17,668 bases of DNA from Clostridia bacterium (GTDB taxonomy: Bacteria > Bacillota_A > Clostridia > Oscillospirales > CAG-272), in NCBI GenBank assembly GCA_017552165.1, contig JAFZCF010000157.1:1-17668 (forward strand), given 5' to 3'. Numbering within the stretch: the first letter of the stretch is position 1; each line of letters opens with the position of its first letter. This document shows positions 6,379 to 12,709 of this stretch, piece by piece. Position numbers and translations under genes: made by a program. The notes below the pieces were generated by a model that ran no database searches, was not told where the DNA came from, and saw only the letters and a list, made by a program, of their open reading frames with translations.

Positions 6379-8040
6379 TCAAAGCCCTCCGCCCGCGATT
6401 ATTCCGTTTATTTTTTCCCTAAGTTCAAGAATATAATCCGGGTTTTTCGGATAATTGTCAAAGGTCACGGCGCCCCCGGCGAGCCCGTCGATCAGCCCGA
6501 TAACCTTTTCCCTTCCGATCACCTTTTCACACAGCGCGAGCGCCGACATATCCTGTATCGCCTCGTAAAACACGTAAAGCCGGGTCGAGGGGAGAGGTTC
6601 GCCGCCGTTGCCCGGATATACCGAAAAGGCGTCTCCGCTCGGGACCTGCCCGTCGCCGGACTGTGTCAGATACGGGTTGATAAGCCGCCTCGACCCCATG
6701 CTGTAATAGAAATCGTATCCCCACTGCAGAAATCCGGATATGCCGAATTTATAAAGCTGCACGCCGAGGATCCTGTTTCTGAAAGCCGGATAGGCGATAA
6801 AGCGGTTCCCGACCTTGTTCCACTGACCGCAGCAATAGTAGGCCCAGCGTTCTTTTATGTCCTCACCGAGAAACGGCTCAATGTGATCCGTCGACGGCAC
6901 GGGGGTCTTTACTATCCCTTTTTTGAAAAAGTCCACCGATGACAGAGCGTCGATGACAACGCATCCCGAAAGGAACGGCTCAACGACGGACTTCGCTTTC
7001 AGATAGTTTTCAAGATGCTCCGCTGACGGCTCGTCGGATATGTGAAAACGGCAATTTCCGAGTATCCCCTCTCCCTTAAGGAAAGAAACGAGCTCGGGCA
7101 GGAACGCCGCGAGGAAGCGCGGGTATTCCCCTTCTGTCCCCGGGGTGTCCCAGCCGAATATGCGGCGCTCTTCCCCGCCGGCCTTCATAACGACCTTGGG
7201 AGCGAAAGCGGCGCCCCACTGGGTGAAGAGATGAGATATCTCAAAATATTTTATACCGCAGCTCAGAGCCAGATCGATATATCTTTTCAAAAGAGAAAAA
7301 TCGAATTTGTACCCGTCGCCGTCGGATGTCACGCCAATAAGCTGAACCGTCGGGCGTTCGCCGCCTATCTCGGTGTCGAGCGGAGGGGTAAGAACGGGCG
7401 TAAGTATACAGTTTATCCCGTTTTCCGCGGCGAGCCGCAAAAAATTCCCGATTATTTTCCAGTGTTCTTCCGAAAACACCGGCACGCCGTAATATGACGC
7501 GAGACAGTCACAGTGGAACCACTGGGTAAAGATCAGCTCCTGCGCCGGCAGCGCCCTGTCGACGACGGTGATCCCTATCTGCGCCGAGGCTATCTCGGAG
7601 CCGTTTTCAAAGACTCTGACGGTCACGTCCCGCCTGCCCGGCTCGTCAAAGACGCCTTCGAACCATATCGCCGTCAAAGTATCCTCGGCGGGACGTATCC
7701 TGTCTCCGTCGAGCGGCTCGAGAACGTCGGGATACAGGCCGCTCTCGCTTTCAATAAAAAGACCGTTACTGTCTGAATCGTCGAAATGATATTTCGGCAG
7801 ATCTGCGTATATCTGCCTCACGGCGCGGGCTTTCAGATCGGCCCCGTCGGCCGTGACCGAAAACAGTCTGGTGCTCCCTGTCTGCTCCGTATGGTCTGTC
7901 CTCATGAAAAGCTGAAAGCTCAGCCGTTCTCCTTTCAGAACGGAAACGCTTTTCAGCTCAGGGTATTTTTCGACGGGATCGCCGACCAGCCCTTTTTCAA
8001 GAGAGGACACGATCCTTATATGAAGATTGCTGCTGTTCAT
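6379..8040 (-). CDS. DUF4091 / GH123-like protein
   Basis: A 553-residue protein resembling DUF4091 proteins, which belong with glycoside hydrolase family 123 (beta-N-acetylgalactosaminidases). It has an N-terminal beta-sandwich part (about 1-165), then a TIM-barrel-like part containing T-Q-W-F-H (172-176), F-E-I-S-H-L-F-T-Q-W-G (266-276) and FHISDEPS (332-339). The adjacent Asp336-Glu337 matches the paired acidic residues used in GH123 substrate-assisted catalysis. The C-terminal third (Q-W-G-Y-D-F-Y-Y, then R-L-Y-V-F-Y-E-A-I-Q-D) is the typical DUF4091 ending. There is no signal peptide. AGGAG precedes the ATG. It lies 11 bases after the TrmH-like gene and 50 bases before the hydrolase gene. 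Activity on an acetamido sugar is plausible but unproven. Confidence 0.82.
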   Translation of the reverse strand: MNSSNLHIRIVSSLEKGLVGDPVEKYPELKSVSVLKGERLSFQLFMRTDHTEQTGSTRLFSVTADGADLKARAVRQIYADLPKYHFDDSDSNGLFIESESGLYPDVLEPLDGDRIRPAEDTLTAIWFEGVFDEPGRRDVTVRVFENGSEIASAQIGITVVDRALPAQELIFTQWFHCDCLASYYGVPVFSEEHWKIIGNFLRLAAENGINCILTPVLTPPLDTEIGGERPTVQLIGVTSDGDGYKFDFSLLKRYIDLALSCGIKYFEISHLFTQWGAAFAPKVVMKAGGEERRIFGWDTPGTEGEYPRFLAAFLPELVSFLKGEGILGNCRFHISDEPSAEHLENYLKAKSVVEPFLSGCVVIDALSSVDFFKKGIVKTPVPSTDHIEPFLGEDIKERWAYYCCGQWNKVGNRFIAYPAFRNRILGVQLYKFGISGFLQWGYDFYYSMGSRRLINPYLTQSGDGQVPSGDAFSVYPGNGGEPLPSTRLYVFYEAIQDMSALALCEKVIGREKVIGLIDGLAGGAVTFDNYPKNPDYILELREKINGIIAGGGL

Positions 8041-8051
8041 TCACGGCTCCT

Positions 8052-8852
8052 TTATCGGTTTTGTCCGGCCGCGGACGCGGCATCTCTTTTTTTCAGCATT
8101 TCAAATCCGAGCACGGCGGCGGCGGATGCCGCCGAGAGAGAGGCGCCGAAGCCGCGCCCGTAAACTATCCGCACGAGCGCGTCCGCGCTCTCCGTGACTG
8201 ATGAGCTTATCCCCCGCTTTTCTCCTCCTATGACGAGGAGCAGAGGGAATTTCAGTTCTGCGTCTCCGACGGGCTCTCCGCGCTCATCGGCGCACACGAC
8301 GTAAACGCCGCATTCCTTTGCCGTCGCGGCGACGGTCGCCGCGTCGGAAATACATATCGGCATGAGCTCCGAGGCGCCCGCCGACGATCTCGCAACGACA
8401 CCCCCGGAACACATGGCGTTGTGCCTCGGCAGTATAACGCGCTCCGCCCCGGCCGCGTAAAGCGAACGCAGGGCAAATCCGAGATTGAACGGATCCTCTA
8501 TCCCTTCGAGCATCACCGCATAGCCATTTTCAGGCATATCGGCGCGGCGCATCTCGGGGAGCGTCCTTTCCGTGACGGCGGCGGCAATCCCGCCGTGATT
8601 CCTGCCGGAAGTATTTTCGTCAAAAAAGCTCCCGTCCGTTATCTCAACGGCAAAGCCGAGTTCCTCCGCGCGGTGTCCGAGCCAGGCGAGCTCTTTTTTC
8701 TCCCGAGCGGCGCGCTTTTCGTCGACAAAGACCTTGACGATTCGCCGGTCGTTGAAATACGAGCCGTCCTCCGCGCGGCGCTCCATATTATGGATCGCCG
8801 TCCTGACCGAAACTATTCCCTCAAAAAATACCGTCTGTCCGATTTCCGTCAT
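8052..8852 (-). CDS. TrmH/SpoU family RNA 2'-O-methyltransferase
   Basis: A 266-residue SPOUT methyltransferase that would transfer a methyl group from S-adenosylmethionine to a ribose 2'-OH in rRNA or tRNA. The N-terminal substrate-binding part ends with S-G-R-N-H-G-G-I (82-89). Motif 1 is LEGIEDPFNLGFALRSLYAAG (115-135, written here in two parts: LEGIEDPFN and LGFALRSLYAAG), with Asn123 and Arg129. Motif 2 is LLLVIGGEKRGIS (204-216), with Glu211. Motif 3 (G-A-S-L-S-A-A-S-A-A-A-V, 236-247) has Ser240 where the usual S-L-N motif has Asn. The length is normal for the RlmB/TrmH group. GGAGG precedes the ATG. The gene leads an operon with two carbohydrate- or ester-active genes and diverges from the SPFH gene. 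The target nucleotide cannot be deduced. Confidence 0.88.
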   Translation of the reverse strand: MTEIGQTVFFEGIVSVRTAIHNMERRAEDGSYFNDRRIVKVFVDEKRAAREKKELAWLGHRAEELGFAVEITDGSFFDENTSGRNHGGIAAAVTERTLPEMRRADMPENGYAVMLEGIEDPFNLGFALRSLYAAGAERVILPRHNAMCSGGVVARSSAGASELMPICISDAATVAATAKECGVYVVCADERGEPVGDAELKFPLLLVIGGEKRGISSSVTESADALVRIVYGRGFGASLSAASAAAVLGFEMLKKRDAASAAGQNR

Positions 8853-8875
8853 GCCGCCCTCCGATATTACGCAGT

Positions 8876-8904
8876 ATTATATCATCCGGCGGGCAAAAAT
8901 GCAA
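8876..8904 (-). promoter_or_regulatory. promoter for the TrmH-DUF4091-hydrolase operon
   Basis: On the minus strand TTGCAT (8904-8899), a 17-base spacer and TATAAT (8881-8876) lie about 24 bases before the TrmH-like ATG, implying a very short leader. The -10 is consensus and the -35 is partial. Confidence 0.65.
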
Positions 8905-8920
8905 ATCACGCTCCCGGCTA

Positions 8921-8949
8921 TTTACAAAGCGGCGCGTTTGTGGTAAAAT
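8921..8949 (+). promoter_or_regulatory. promoter for the SPFH-lipoprotein pair
   Basis: TTTACA (8921-8926), a 17-base spacer and TAAAAT (8944-8949) preceded by TGG form a good sigma-A promoter with an extended -10. A strong ribosome site (GGAGGT, 8968-8973) follows five bases before the ATG at 8979. Confidence 0.8.
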
Positions 8950-8978
8950 AAGTCAGCAATATAATACGGAGGTGTCTT

Positions 8979-9965
8979 ATGGGACCTTTAGAAATAGCAC
9001 TTATCATTATAGCGGCGATCTTCGTTATTGCCATTGTTTCGAAAAACATCCGCGTGGTATCTCAGGCGACACAGTTTGTGATTGAGCGGCTCGGCAAATA
9101 CCGCACGACGTGGAACGCGGGACTTCACCTGAAACTCCCCTTCTTCGAGTCGGTAAAGAGCATAGTCAACCTCAAAGAGCAGGTGCTCGACACGCCGCCT
9201 CAGCCCGTCATAACGTCCGACAACGTCACCATGCAGATCGACGCCGTCGTTTATTTCAGAGTTTTCGACGCGATGGCGTATACGTACGGCGTCACCAACC
9301 CGATCGAGGCGCTCGGAAATCTCACGGCGACCACCCTGCGTAACATAGTCGGCGAGCTCACCCTTGACGAGTCGCTCACCTCGCGCGACACGATCAACGG
9401 AAAAATGGAGCTCATCCTCGACAAAGCAACCGACCCGTGGGGCATTAAAGTCACTCGCGTAGAGCTGAAAAACATCATGCCGCCCGCCGAGATCAGGAAC
9501 GCGATGGAAAAGGAAATGAAGGCCGAGCGCGACCGCCGCGAGACCCTTCTCCAGGCGGAAGGACACAAAGCCGCCGCCATTACCCGCGCGGAAGGCGACA
9601 AGCAGGCGCTCATACTCGCCGCTGAAGGCGAACGCGACGCGCGTATTGCCCGCGCTGAAGGCGAAGCGAAGGCGCTTCTCCTCCAGAAACAGGCCGAGGC
9701 CGACGGTCTCCGCGCCCTCAAGGAGGCCAATATCGACGCCGCGGTGCTTGAACTCAAGAAATACGAAGCGCTGATCAAGCTCGCTGACGGCAAAGCGGCG
9801 AAGATCATCGTTCCGTCGGACGTCGTGGACACGGCGACCAAAAACGTCCTCTTCTCGGAGCTTACCGAAATAGGAAATCACACCGAGGCCGCCGCGCCGG
9901 ATCCGGTAGAACCGACCCTCGATCCGTGCTGCGAAAGATTCGAAAGTGAACCGGAACTTAAATGA
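8979..9965 (+). CDS. SPFH/Band 7 (stomatin-like) membrane protein
   Basis: A 328-residue stomatin/QmcA-type protein. A single N-terminal membrane helix (about 5-20) is followed by an SPFH domain (about 24-185), with the family hallmarks Q-F-V-I-E-R-L-G-K-Y (32-41), P-F-F-E-S-V, Q-V-L-D-T-P-P-Q and V-T-M-Q-I-D-A-V-V-Y-F-R. A helical tail carries A-E-G triplets at exactly 11-residue spacing (193, 204, 215, 226), which implies a hendecad coiled coil. The C-terminus is polar with an adjacent Cys pair (D-P-C-C-E). Such proteins form large ring or cage scaffolds in the membrane, often with an NfeD partner and linked to membrane order or protease control. No NfeD gene is adjacent; instead a lipoprotein gene overlaps the stop codon (ATGA). 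Confidence 0.95.
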   Translation: MGPLEIALIIIAAIFVIAIVSKNIRVVSQATQFVIERLGKYRTTWNAGLHLKLPFFESVKSIVNLKEQVLDTPPQPVITSDNVTMQIDAVVYFRVFDAMAYTYGVTNPIEALGNLTATTLRNIVGELTLDESLTSRDTINGKMELILDKATDPWGIKVTRVELKNIMPPAEIRNAMEKEMKAERDRRETLLQAEGHKAAAITRAEGDKQALILAAEGERDARIARAEGEAKALLLQKQAEADGLRALKEANIDAAVLELKKYEALIKLADGKAAKIIVPSDVVDTATKNVLFSELTEIGNHTEAAAPDPVEPTLDPCCERFESEPELK

Positions 9966-10477
9966 TTAAAAGTTCTGTCATGAAAAGAATCGGTAAACCG
10001 ACAGTTTTTATTGTTGCAATCGTTCTTCTTCTCCTTTGCGGCTGTTCGCACGGAGAAAACGCGCCGTATGAACCGGATACACCCGAACCGGCGCCGCACA
10101 GCGGCTGGTTCACCACAGACGGTCACCACGGAGGGATGTTTTTCGAAGGAGACGGAGCCGGTGTCAGGATCAATTTCGACGGCTATCTTTCGGAAAAAAC
10201 CGGTCTGCCTGAGGGAGAGCACGAGGGCACGTACGTATTTCTCAGCGGCGACCTCCCGCCCCACGGCAGCGTCCCGGTGCGGTACGACGCAGCGCACGAG
10301 CTCCGTCTGAACATCGGGGACCGCGTCGCCGTCCTTACCCTGGGAATTGTATCGGAAGACGGCAAAACGGTTCAGTCCGGCGTCGGCACGGTAACCCCGG
10401 ACGTTATCCCCGTCGTGATATACGACGCGGACGTCCCCGTGGAGATCGACTTTGTTTTTCAAAACCCTCCGACCTGA
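9962..10477 (+). CDS. small lipoprotein of unknown function
   Basis: A 171-residue secreted lipoprotein that I do not recognise. Two Lys/Arg-containing turns lead into a hydrophobic stretch and a lipobox, L-C-G-C, with Cys28 as the likely acylated residue. An E/P-rich linker (about 31-46) follows, then a beta-rich domain containing W-F-T-T-D-G-H-H-G-G-M (49-59) and alternating hydrophobic strands. The ATG overlaps the SPFH stop codon by four bases and lacks a clear ribosome site, so translation is probably coupled to the SPFH gene. An alternative ATG at 9980 (Met7) would shorten the signal peptide without changing the call. A partner role on the outer face of the SPFH assembly is inference from the overlap only. 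Confidence 0.8.
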   Translation: MIKSSVMKRIGKPTVFIVAIVLLLLCGCSHGENAPYEPDTPEPAPHSGWFTTDGHHGGMFFEGDGAGVRINFDGYLSEKTGLPEGEHEGTYVFLSGDLPPHGSVPVRYDAAHELRLNIGDRVAVLTLGIVSEDGKTVQSGVGTVTPDVIPVVIYDADVPVEIDFVFQNPPT

Positions 10478-10527
10478 TATGCCGCGCCTAATCCAATCGG
10501 CATAATGAAAAATGGGTTTATCATTAT
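10478..10527. repeat. two small inverted repeats after the lipoprotein stop
   Basis: TATGCCG (10478-10484) pairs with CGGCATA (10498-10504), starting at the base after the stop codon. ATAATGA (10502-10508) pairs with TCATTAT (10521-10527). Neither is followed by a T-tract, so they are not simple terminators. Confidence 0.5.
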
Positions 10528-10550
10528 CGCGTCAATACTAAACGATCGAA

Positions 10551-10583
10551 AACCGCGGCCCTGCGCAGGACCGCGGATTTTTG
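10551..10583 (+). terminator. intrinsic terminator of the SPFH-lipoprotein operon
   Basis: CCGCGGCCCTG pairs with CAGGACCGCGG (one mismatch, centre TGCGCA), giving a very GC-rich stem at 10553-10576, followed directly by ATTTTTG. It lies about 75 bases past the lipoprotein stop. A shorter T-run on the other strand could also allow minus-strand termination. Confidence 0.8.
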
Positions 10584-10588
10584 TATGC

Positions 10589-10623
10589 TTTTTTGACCGA
10601 TACCGGCCGTAAACGTCAAAAAA
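10589..10623. repeat. inverted repeat with T/A-rich outer arms
   Basis: TTTTTTGAC (10589-10597) is the exact reverse complement of GTCAAAAAA (10615-10623), around a 17-base spacer that contains the palindrome CGGCCG. Its A-run is shared with the next inverted repeat. Confidence 0.5.
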
Positions 10624-10738
10624 AGCGGCGTTTTCCCGCGGTTCTCTTATGGGTGGTTCGGTTTTTGTCGTTTTTCTCCCAATCGGCTGGTTCTCTATCA
10701 TCTTTATGAGAACCAGCCTTTCACGCCGCTTTTTCAGA
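10618..10738 (-). terminator. nested hairpin terminator after the Cys/His-repeat lipoprotein
   Basis: On the minus strand, GCGGCGT shortly after the stop pairs with ACGCCGC about 90 bases later. With the flanking A and T runs this gives 12-base perfect arms (10723-10734 and 10620-10631). The distal arm is followed by T7. Inside is an 11-base-pair perfect hairpin, GGCTGGTTCTC facing GAGAACCAGCC (10685-10695 and 10708-10718). A local four-pair hairpin (GCGG/CCGC) directly before the T7 could also terminate. The structure is larger than a normal terminator. Confidence 0.5.
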
Positions 10739-12196
10739 TCATTGAGTTATCGAGACTATGCGGAAGCTTCCGTCCGCATGGACCGCGCTTACAGTCCAGG
10801 TCCTCACGTATCCCGTGCCCTTTGTCACTGTGTACGACCCTTCGCCGTATTCTCCTTCATCAAAAACGCCGCTTTCGAGTTGCCTCTTATACTGGCTTTC
10901 CGTAAATGTAAAGGTATCGTCTCCTGACCATCCTTCTTCTTCCCATTTGAGAATATAGATCGTCGTCTTGGAAACACCCGTCATATCAGACGGCTTGTCC
11001 TTAAAGTACTGTTTGGCCGTATATGTGTATTCCGAGGTGCTGTTTTTCTTATATGATACTTCGTATGGCTCAAGTTCTATATCTTCCCAGCCGGGGCCTC
11101 CAATACCAACTTCACAAGCATAATAATCCATCGTTTTAGACTTTGAATTATACGTCACCGCAGCGACGCCATCTTCAAATTCGTAGTAGGACATCCCCGA
11201 AAAATTCATGTTATCTGCGTTGAAAAACGCGACAATCCTGCTTATGGGAACGGATTTTGTGAATACGTTGCTCATTATCATAAGATGCTGAAATTTTTGC
11301 GGTATGTTTTCGTATTCAGCCGGCTTCCATCCATCATCTTCACCATAATCAGGCCATGGGTCGATTACAGCGTAATAATACGCCTTCACCGCTTCCTTCG
11401 GGTCGATGGTATTCCCGTCCGTAAAGGGCTTCATGTTGAGCGCCGCCGAAAGGGCGCTGTTTTTGAACGACTCTATCTCAGCCGATTTCGGCTTTGTGAG
11501 ATTCATCAGTGCGGGGATTTCTTCCTGCGCGACGAGTATCTCGCCGCAGACCGAGCATTTGACTCCCTCGGTGAGGCCCGCGGAGGTCGCGGTCGCCTCT
11601 CTGCCGGGGATCACTTCTTCAGTATGACCGGTAGCCGGTATGACTTCCATGCCGGAAAGAGTCTCTCCGCAAACCGAGCAGAACGAACCGCCGAGAGTTC
11701 CCGCTTCGGTACAGGTCGCGGGCTTGCCTTCGTACTCAACAACGGTGTGACCCGTTGCGGGGATCTCATCACAACCGGATATCTTCTCGCCGCATACCGA
11801 GCATATCACACCCTCGGCATAACCCGCCTCGGTGCAGGTCGCCGGTTTGCCGTCGACTTTCTCCTCAGTGTGACCCGTCGCAGGTATGACTTCCATGCCG
11901 GAAAGGGTCTGACCGCATACCGAGCATCTTACGCCCTCTGTGTGCCCCGCCTCGGTACAGGTCGCCGGCCTTGCCTCGACCGCCTCTTCCCTGTGCCCCG
12001 CAGCCGGGACAGTCTCCTGCGCAGCGATGACCGCTCCGCACTTTGCGCAGTGCCTGCCTTCCGTAAGTCCCGTCTCCGTGCAGGTGGGCGCGACCGCCGG
12101 ATCGACGACGACGTCCTCGTGCTTACAATCTCCGCATGACGCCAGGACAAAAACGGCAATCAAAAGCATTACCGTAACCAGAACAATTTTTCTCAT
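10739..12196 (-). CDS. lipoprotein with five 41-residue Cys/His repeats
   Basis: A 485-residue lipoprotein. The signal peptide ends in L-A-S-C with Cys21 as the lipidated residue. Five tandem repeats follow (about 28-230), each with a T-C, a C-x-x-C and an A-T-G-H. The C-x-x-C motifs begin at 50, 91, 132, 173 and 214, exactly 41 residues apart. The matching single Cys are at 39, 80, 121 and 162, and the His at 68, 109, 150 and 191. The last repeat has Ala203 in place of Cys and has lost the His. C-C-C-H is a plausible zinc or thiol site per repeat, but metal binding is inferred. The C-terminal part (about 233-485, rich in aromatic and acidic residues) is unrecognised. I chose the ATG at 12196 because AAGGGA lies just upstream; a TTG six codons earlier is less likely. 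Related repeats occur in surface proteins of gut Clostridia. Confidence 0.85.
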   Translation of the reverse strand: MRKIVLVTVMLLIAVFVLASCGDCKHEDVVVDPAVAPTCTETGLTEGRHCAKCGAVIAAQETVPAAGHREEAVEARPATCTEAGHTEGVRCSVCGQTLSGMEVIPATGHTEEKVDGKPATCTEAGYAEGVICSVCGEKISGCDEIPATGHTVVEYEGKPATCTEAGTLGGSFCSVCGETLSGMEVIPATGHTEEVIPGREATATSAGLTEGVKCSVCGEILVAQEEIPALMNLTKPKSAEIESFKNSALSAALNMKPFTDGNTIDPKEAVKAYYYAVIDPWPDYGEDDGWKPAEYENIPQKFQHLMIMSNVFTKSVPISRIVAFFNADNMNFSGMSYYEFEDGVAAVTYNSKSKTMDYYACEVGIGGPGWEDIELEPYEVSYKKNSTSEYTYTAKQYFKDKPSDMTGVSKTTIYILKWEEEGWSGDDTFTFTESQYKRQLESGVFDEGEYGEGSYTVTKGTGYVRTWTVSAVHADGSFRIVSITQ

Positions 12197-12217
12197 ATTT
12201 CTTCCCTTCTTCAAAAC

Positions 12218-12237
12218 GTCAGCATAATCCCGCTGAC
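12218..12237 (-). promoter_or_regulatory. inverted repeat in the 5' leader
   Basis: GTCAGC and GCTGAC flank an eight-base centre between the predicted transcription start (about 12241) and the ribosome site. It could be an operator half-site pair or a leader hairpin. The six-base arms are short enough to have arisen by chance. Confidence 0.35.
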
Positions 12238-12247
12238 AAACTGATAT

Positions 12248-12276
12248 ATTTTACATGATAACGGCGCTATTGTCAA
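12248..12276 (-). promoter_or_regulatory. strong sigma-A promoter for the Cys/His-repeat lipoprotein
   Basis: The minus strand reads TTGACA (12276-12271), a 17-base spacer, then TAAAAT (12253-12248). This is a consensus -35 with a one-mismatch -10, and it gives a leader of about 45 bases. Confidence 0.85.
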
Positions 12277-12378
12277 TACTTATGAACATTTTATGTTGTA
12301 TTTGTCCTTTTGCGCAGGAATTTCCGCATCGCTTTCGGTGAAATATCTCGCTTACGCTCGATGAGAAATAACGGCTTT
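12277..12378. other. gene-free stretch with small hairpins
   Basis: No gene is supported here. Read on the minus strand, the stretch contains CGGCGAAAGCCG (12383-12372), a four-pair stem with a GAAA tetraloop. It is followed by three spaced ATTTC-like boxes (TTATTTC, ATATTTC, GAAATTC) alternating with GC-rich snippets such as GAGCGTAAGCGAG. This alternation resembles a degenerate short-repeat tract, but the copy number is too low to be certain. Confidence 0.35.
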
Positions 12379-12485
12379 CGCCGGTGGTGTCGCACGGCTC
12401 CTCCACCTTTTTCGATTCCCTTCCATCTATTCCAAAACAAAAAAGGGCGCTTTGCGCCCTTTTCGCTTTGGAGCGGGTGATGGGA
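12379..12485 (-). repeat. tandem repeat copy distal to the tRNA (tRNA 3' end, terminator, conserved tail)
   Basis: This 107-base unit matches 12491-12597 at a 112-base period, with differences only near one edge and around the hairpin flanks. On the minus strand it starts with the last 17 bases of tRNA-Gly (12485-12469, through CCA), then a hairpin terminator (AAAAGGGCGC/GCGCCCTTTT at about 12441-12463, with T6 after it), then a conserved tail of about 50 bases. It contains no complete tRNA. Confidence 0.9.
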
Positions 12486-12490
12486 GATCG

Positions 12491-12580
12491 CGCCGGTGTA
12501 GTCGCACGGCTCCTCCACCTTTTTCGATTCCCTTCCATCTATTCCAAAACGAAAAGGGCGCTTTGCGCCCTTTCTCGTTT

Positions 12581-12597
<17 letters not shown>
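12491..12597 (-). repeat. tandem repeat copy that includes the real tRNA 3' end
   Basis: Second copy of the 107-base unit. It overlaps the 3' terminal 17 bases of tRNA-Gly (12597-12581), then carries the terminator hairpin (AAAGGGCGC/GCGCCCTTT, 12553-12573) and the same tail as the distal copy. Five bases (12486-12490) separate the two copies. The two hairpins differ in their flanks but both remain paired. Confidence 0.9.
12549..12577 (-). terminator. intrinsic terminator of tRNA-Gly
   Basis: AAAGGGCGC pairs with GCGCCCTTT around a three-base loop (12553-12573). On the minus strand the stem is followed by TTTTCGTTTT. It begins about eight bases after the tRNA CCA. Confidence 0.85.
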
Positions 12598-12654
<57 letters not shown>

Positions 12655-12670
12655 GTCTGTTTACGGCGTA

Positions 12671-12699
12671 ATTATACCACCGCAAACCCGTTTTGTCAA
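12671..12699 (-). promoter_or_regulatory. consensus promoter for tRNA-Gly
   Basis: The minus strand reads TTGACA (12699-12694), a 17-base spacer, then TATAAT (12676-12671) preceded by TGG. Both hexamers are perfect. The predicted transcription start lies about ten bases before the mature tRNA 5' end. Confidence 0.9.
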
Positions 12700-12709
12700 C
12701 TGTTTTTTC

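Noticed and set aside
8988..9881. A 297-residue minus-strand open frame
   Set aside because: It mirrors the SPFH gene, and its regular composition reflects the repeated coil on the other strand.
10459..10701. An 80-codon minus-strand frame in the convergent gap
   Set aside because: It crosses several hairpins, including a strong terminator, and has no ribosome site or family features.
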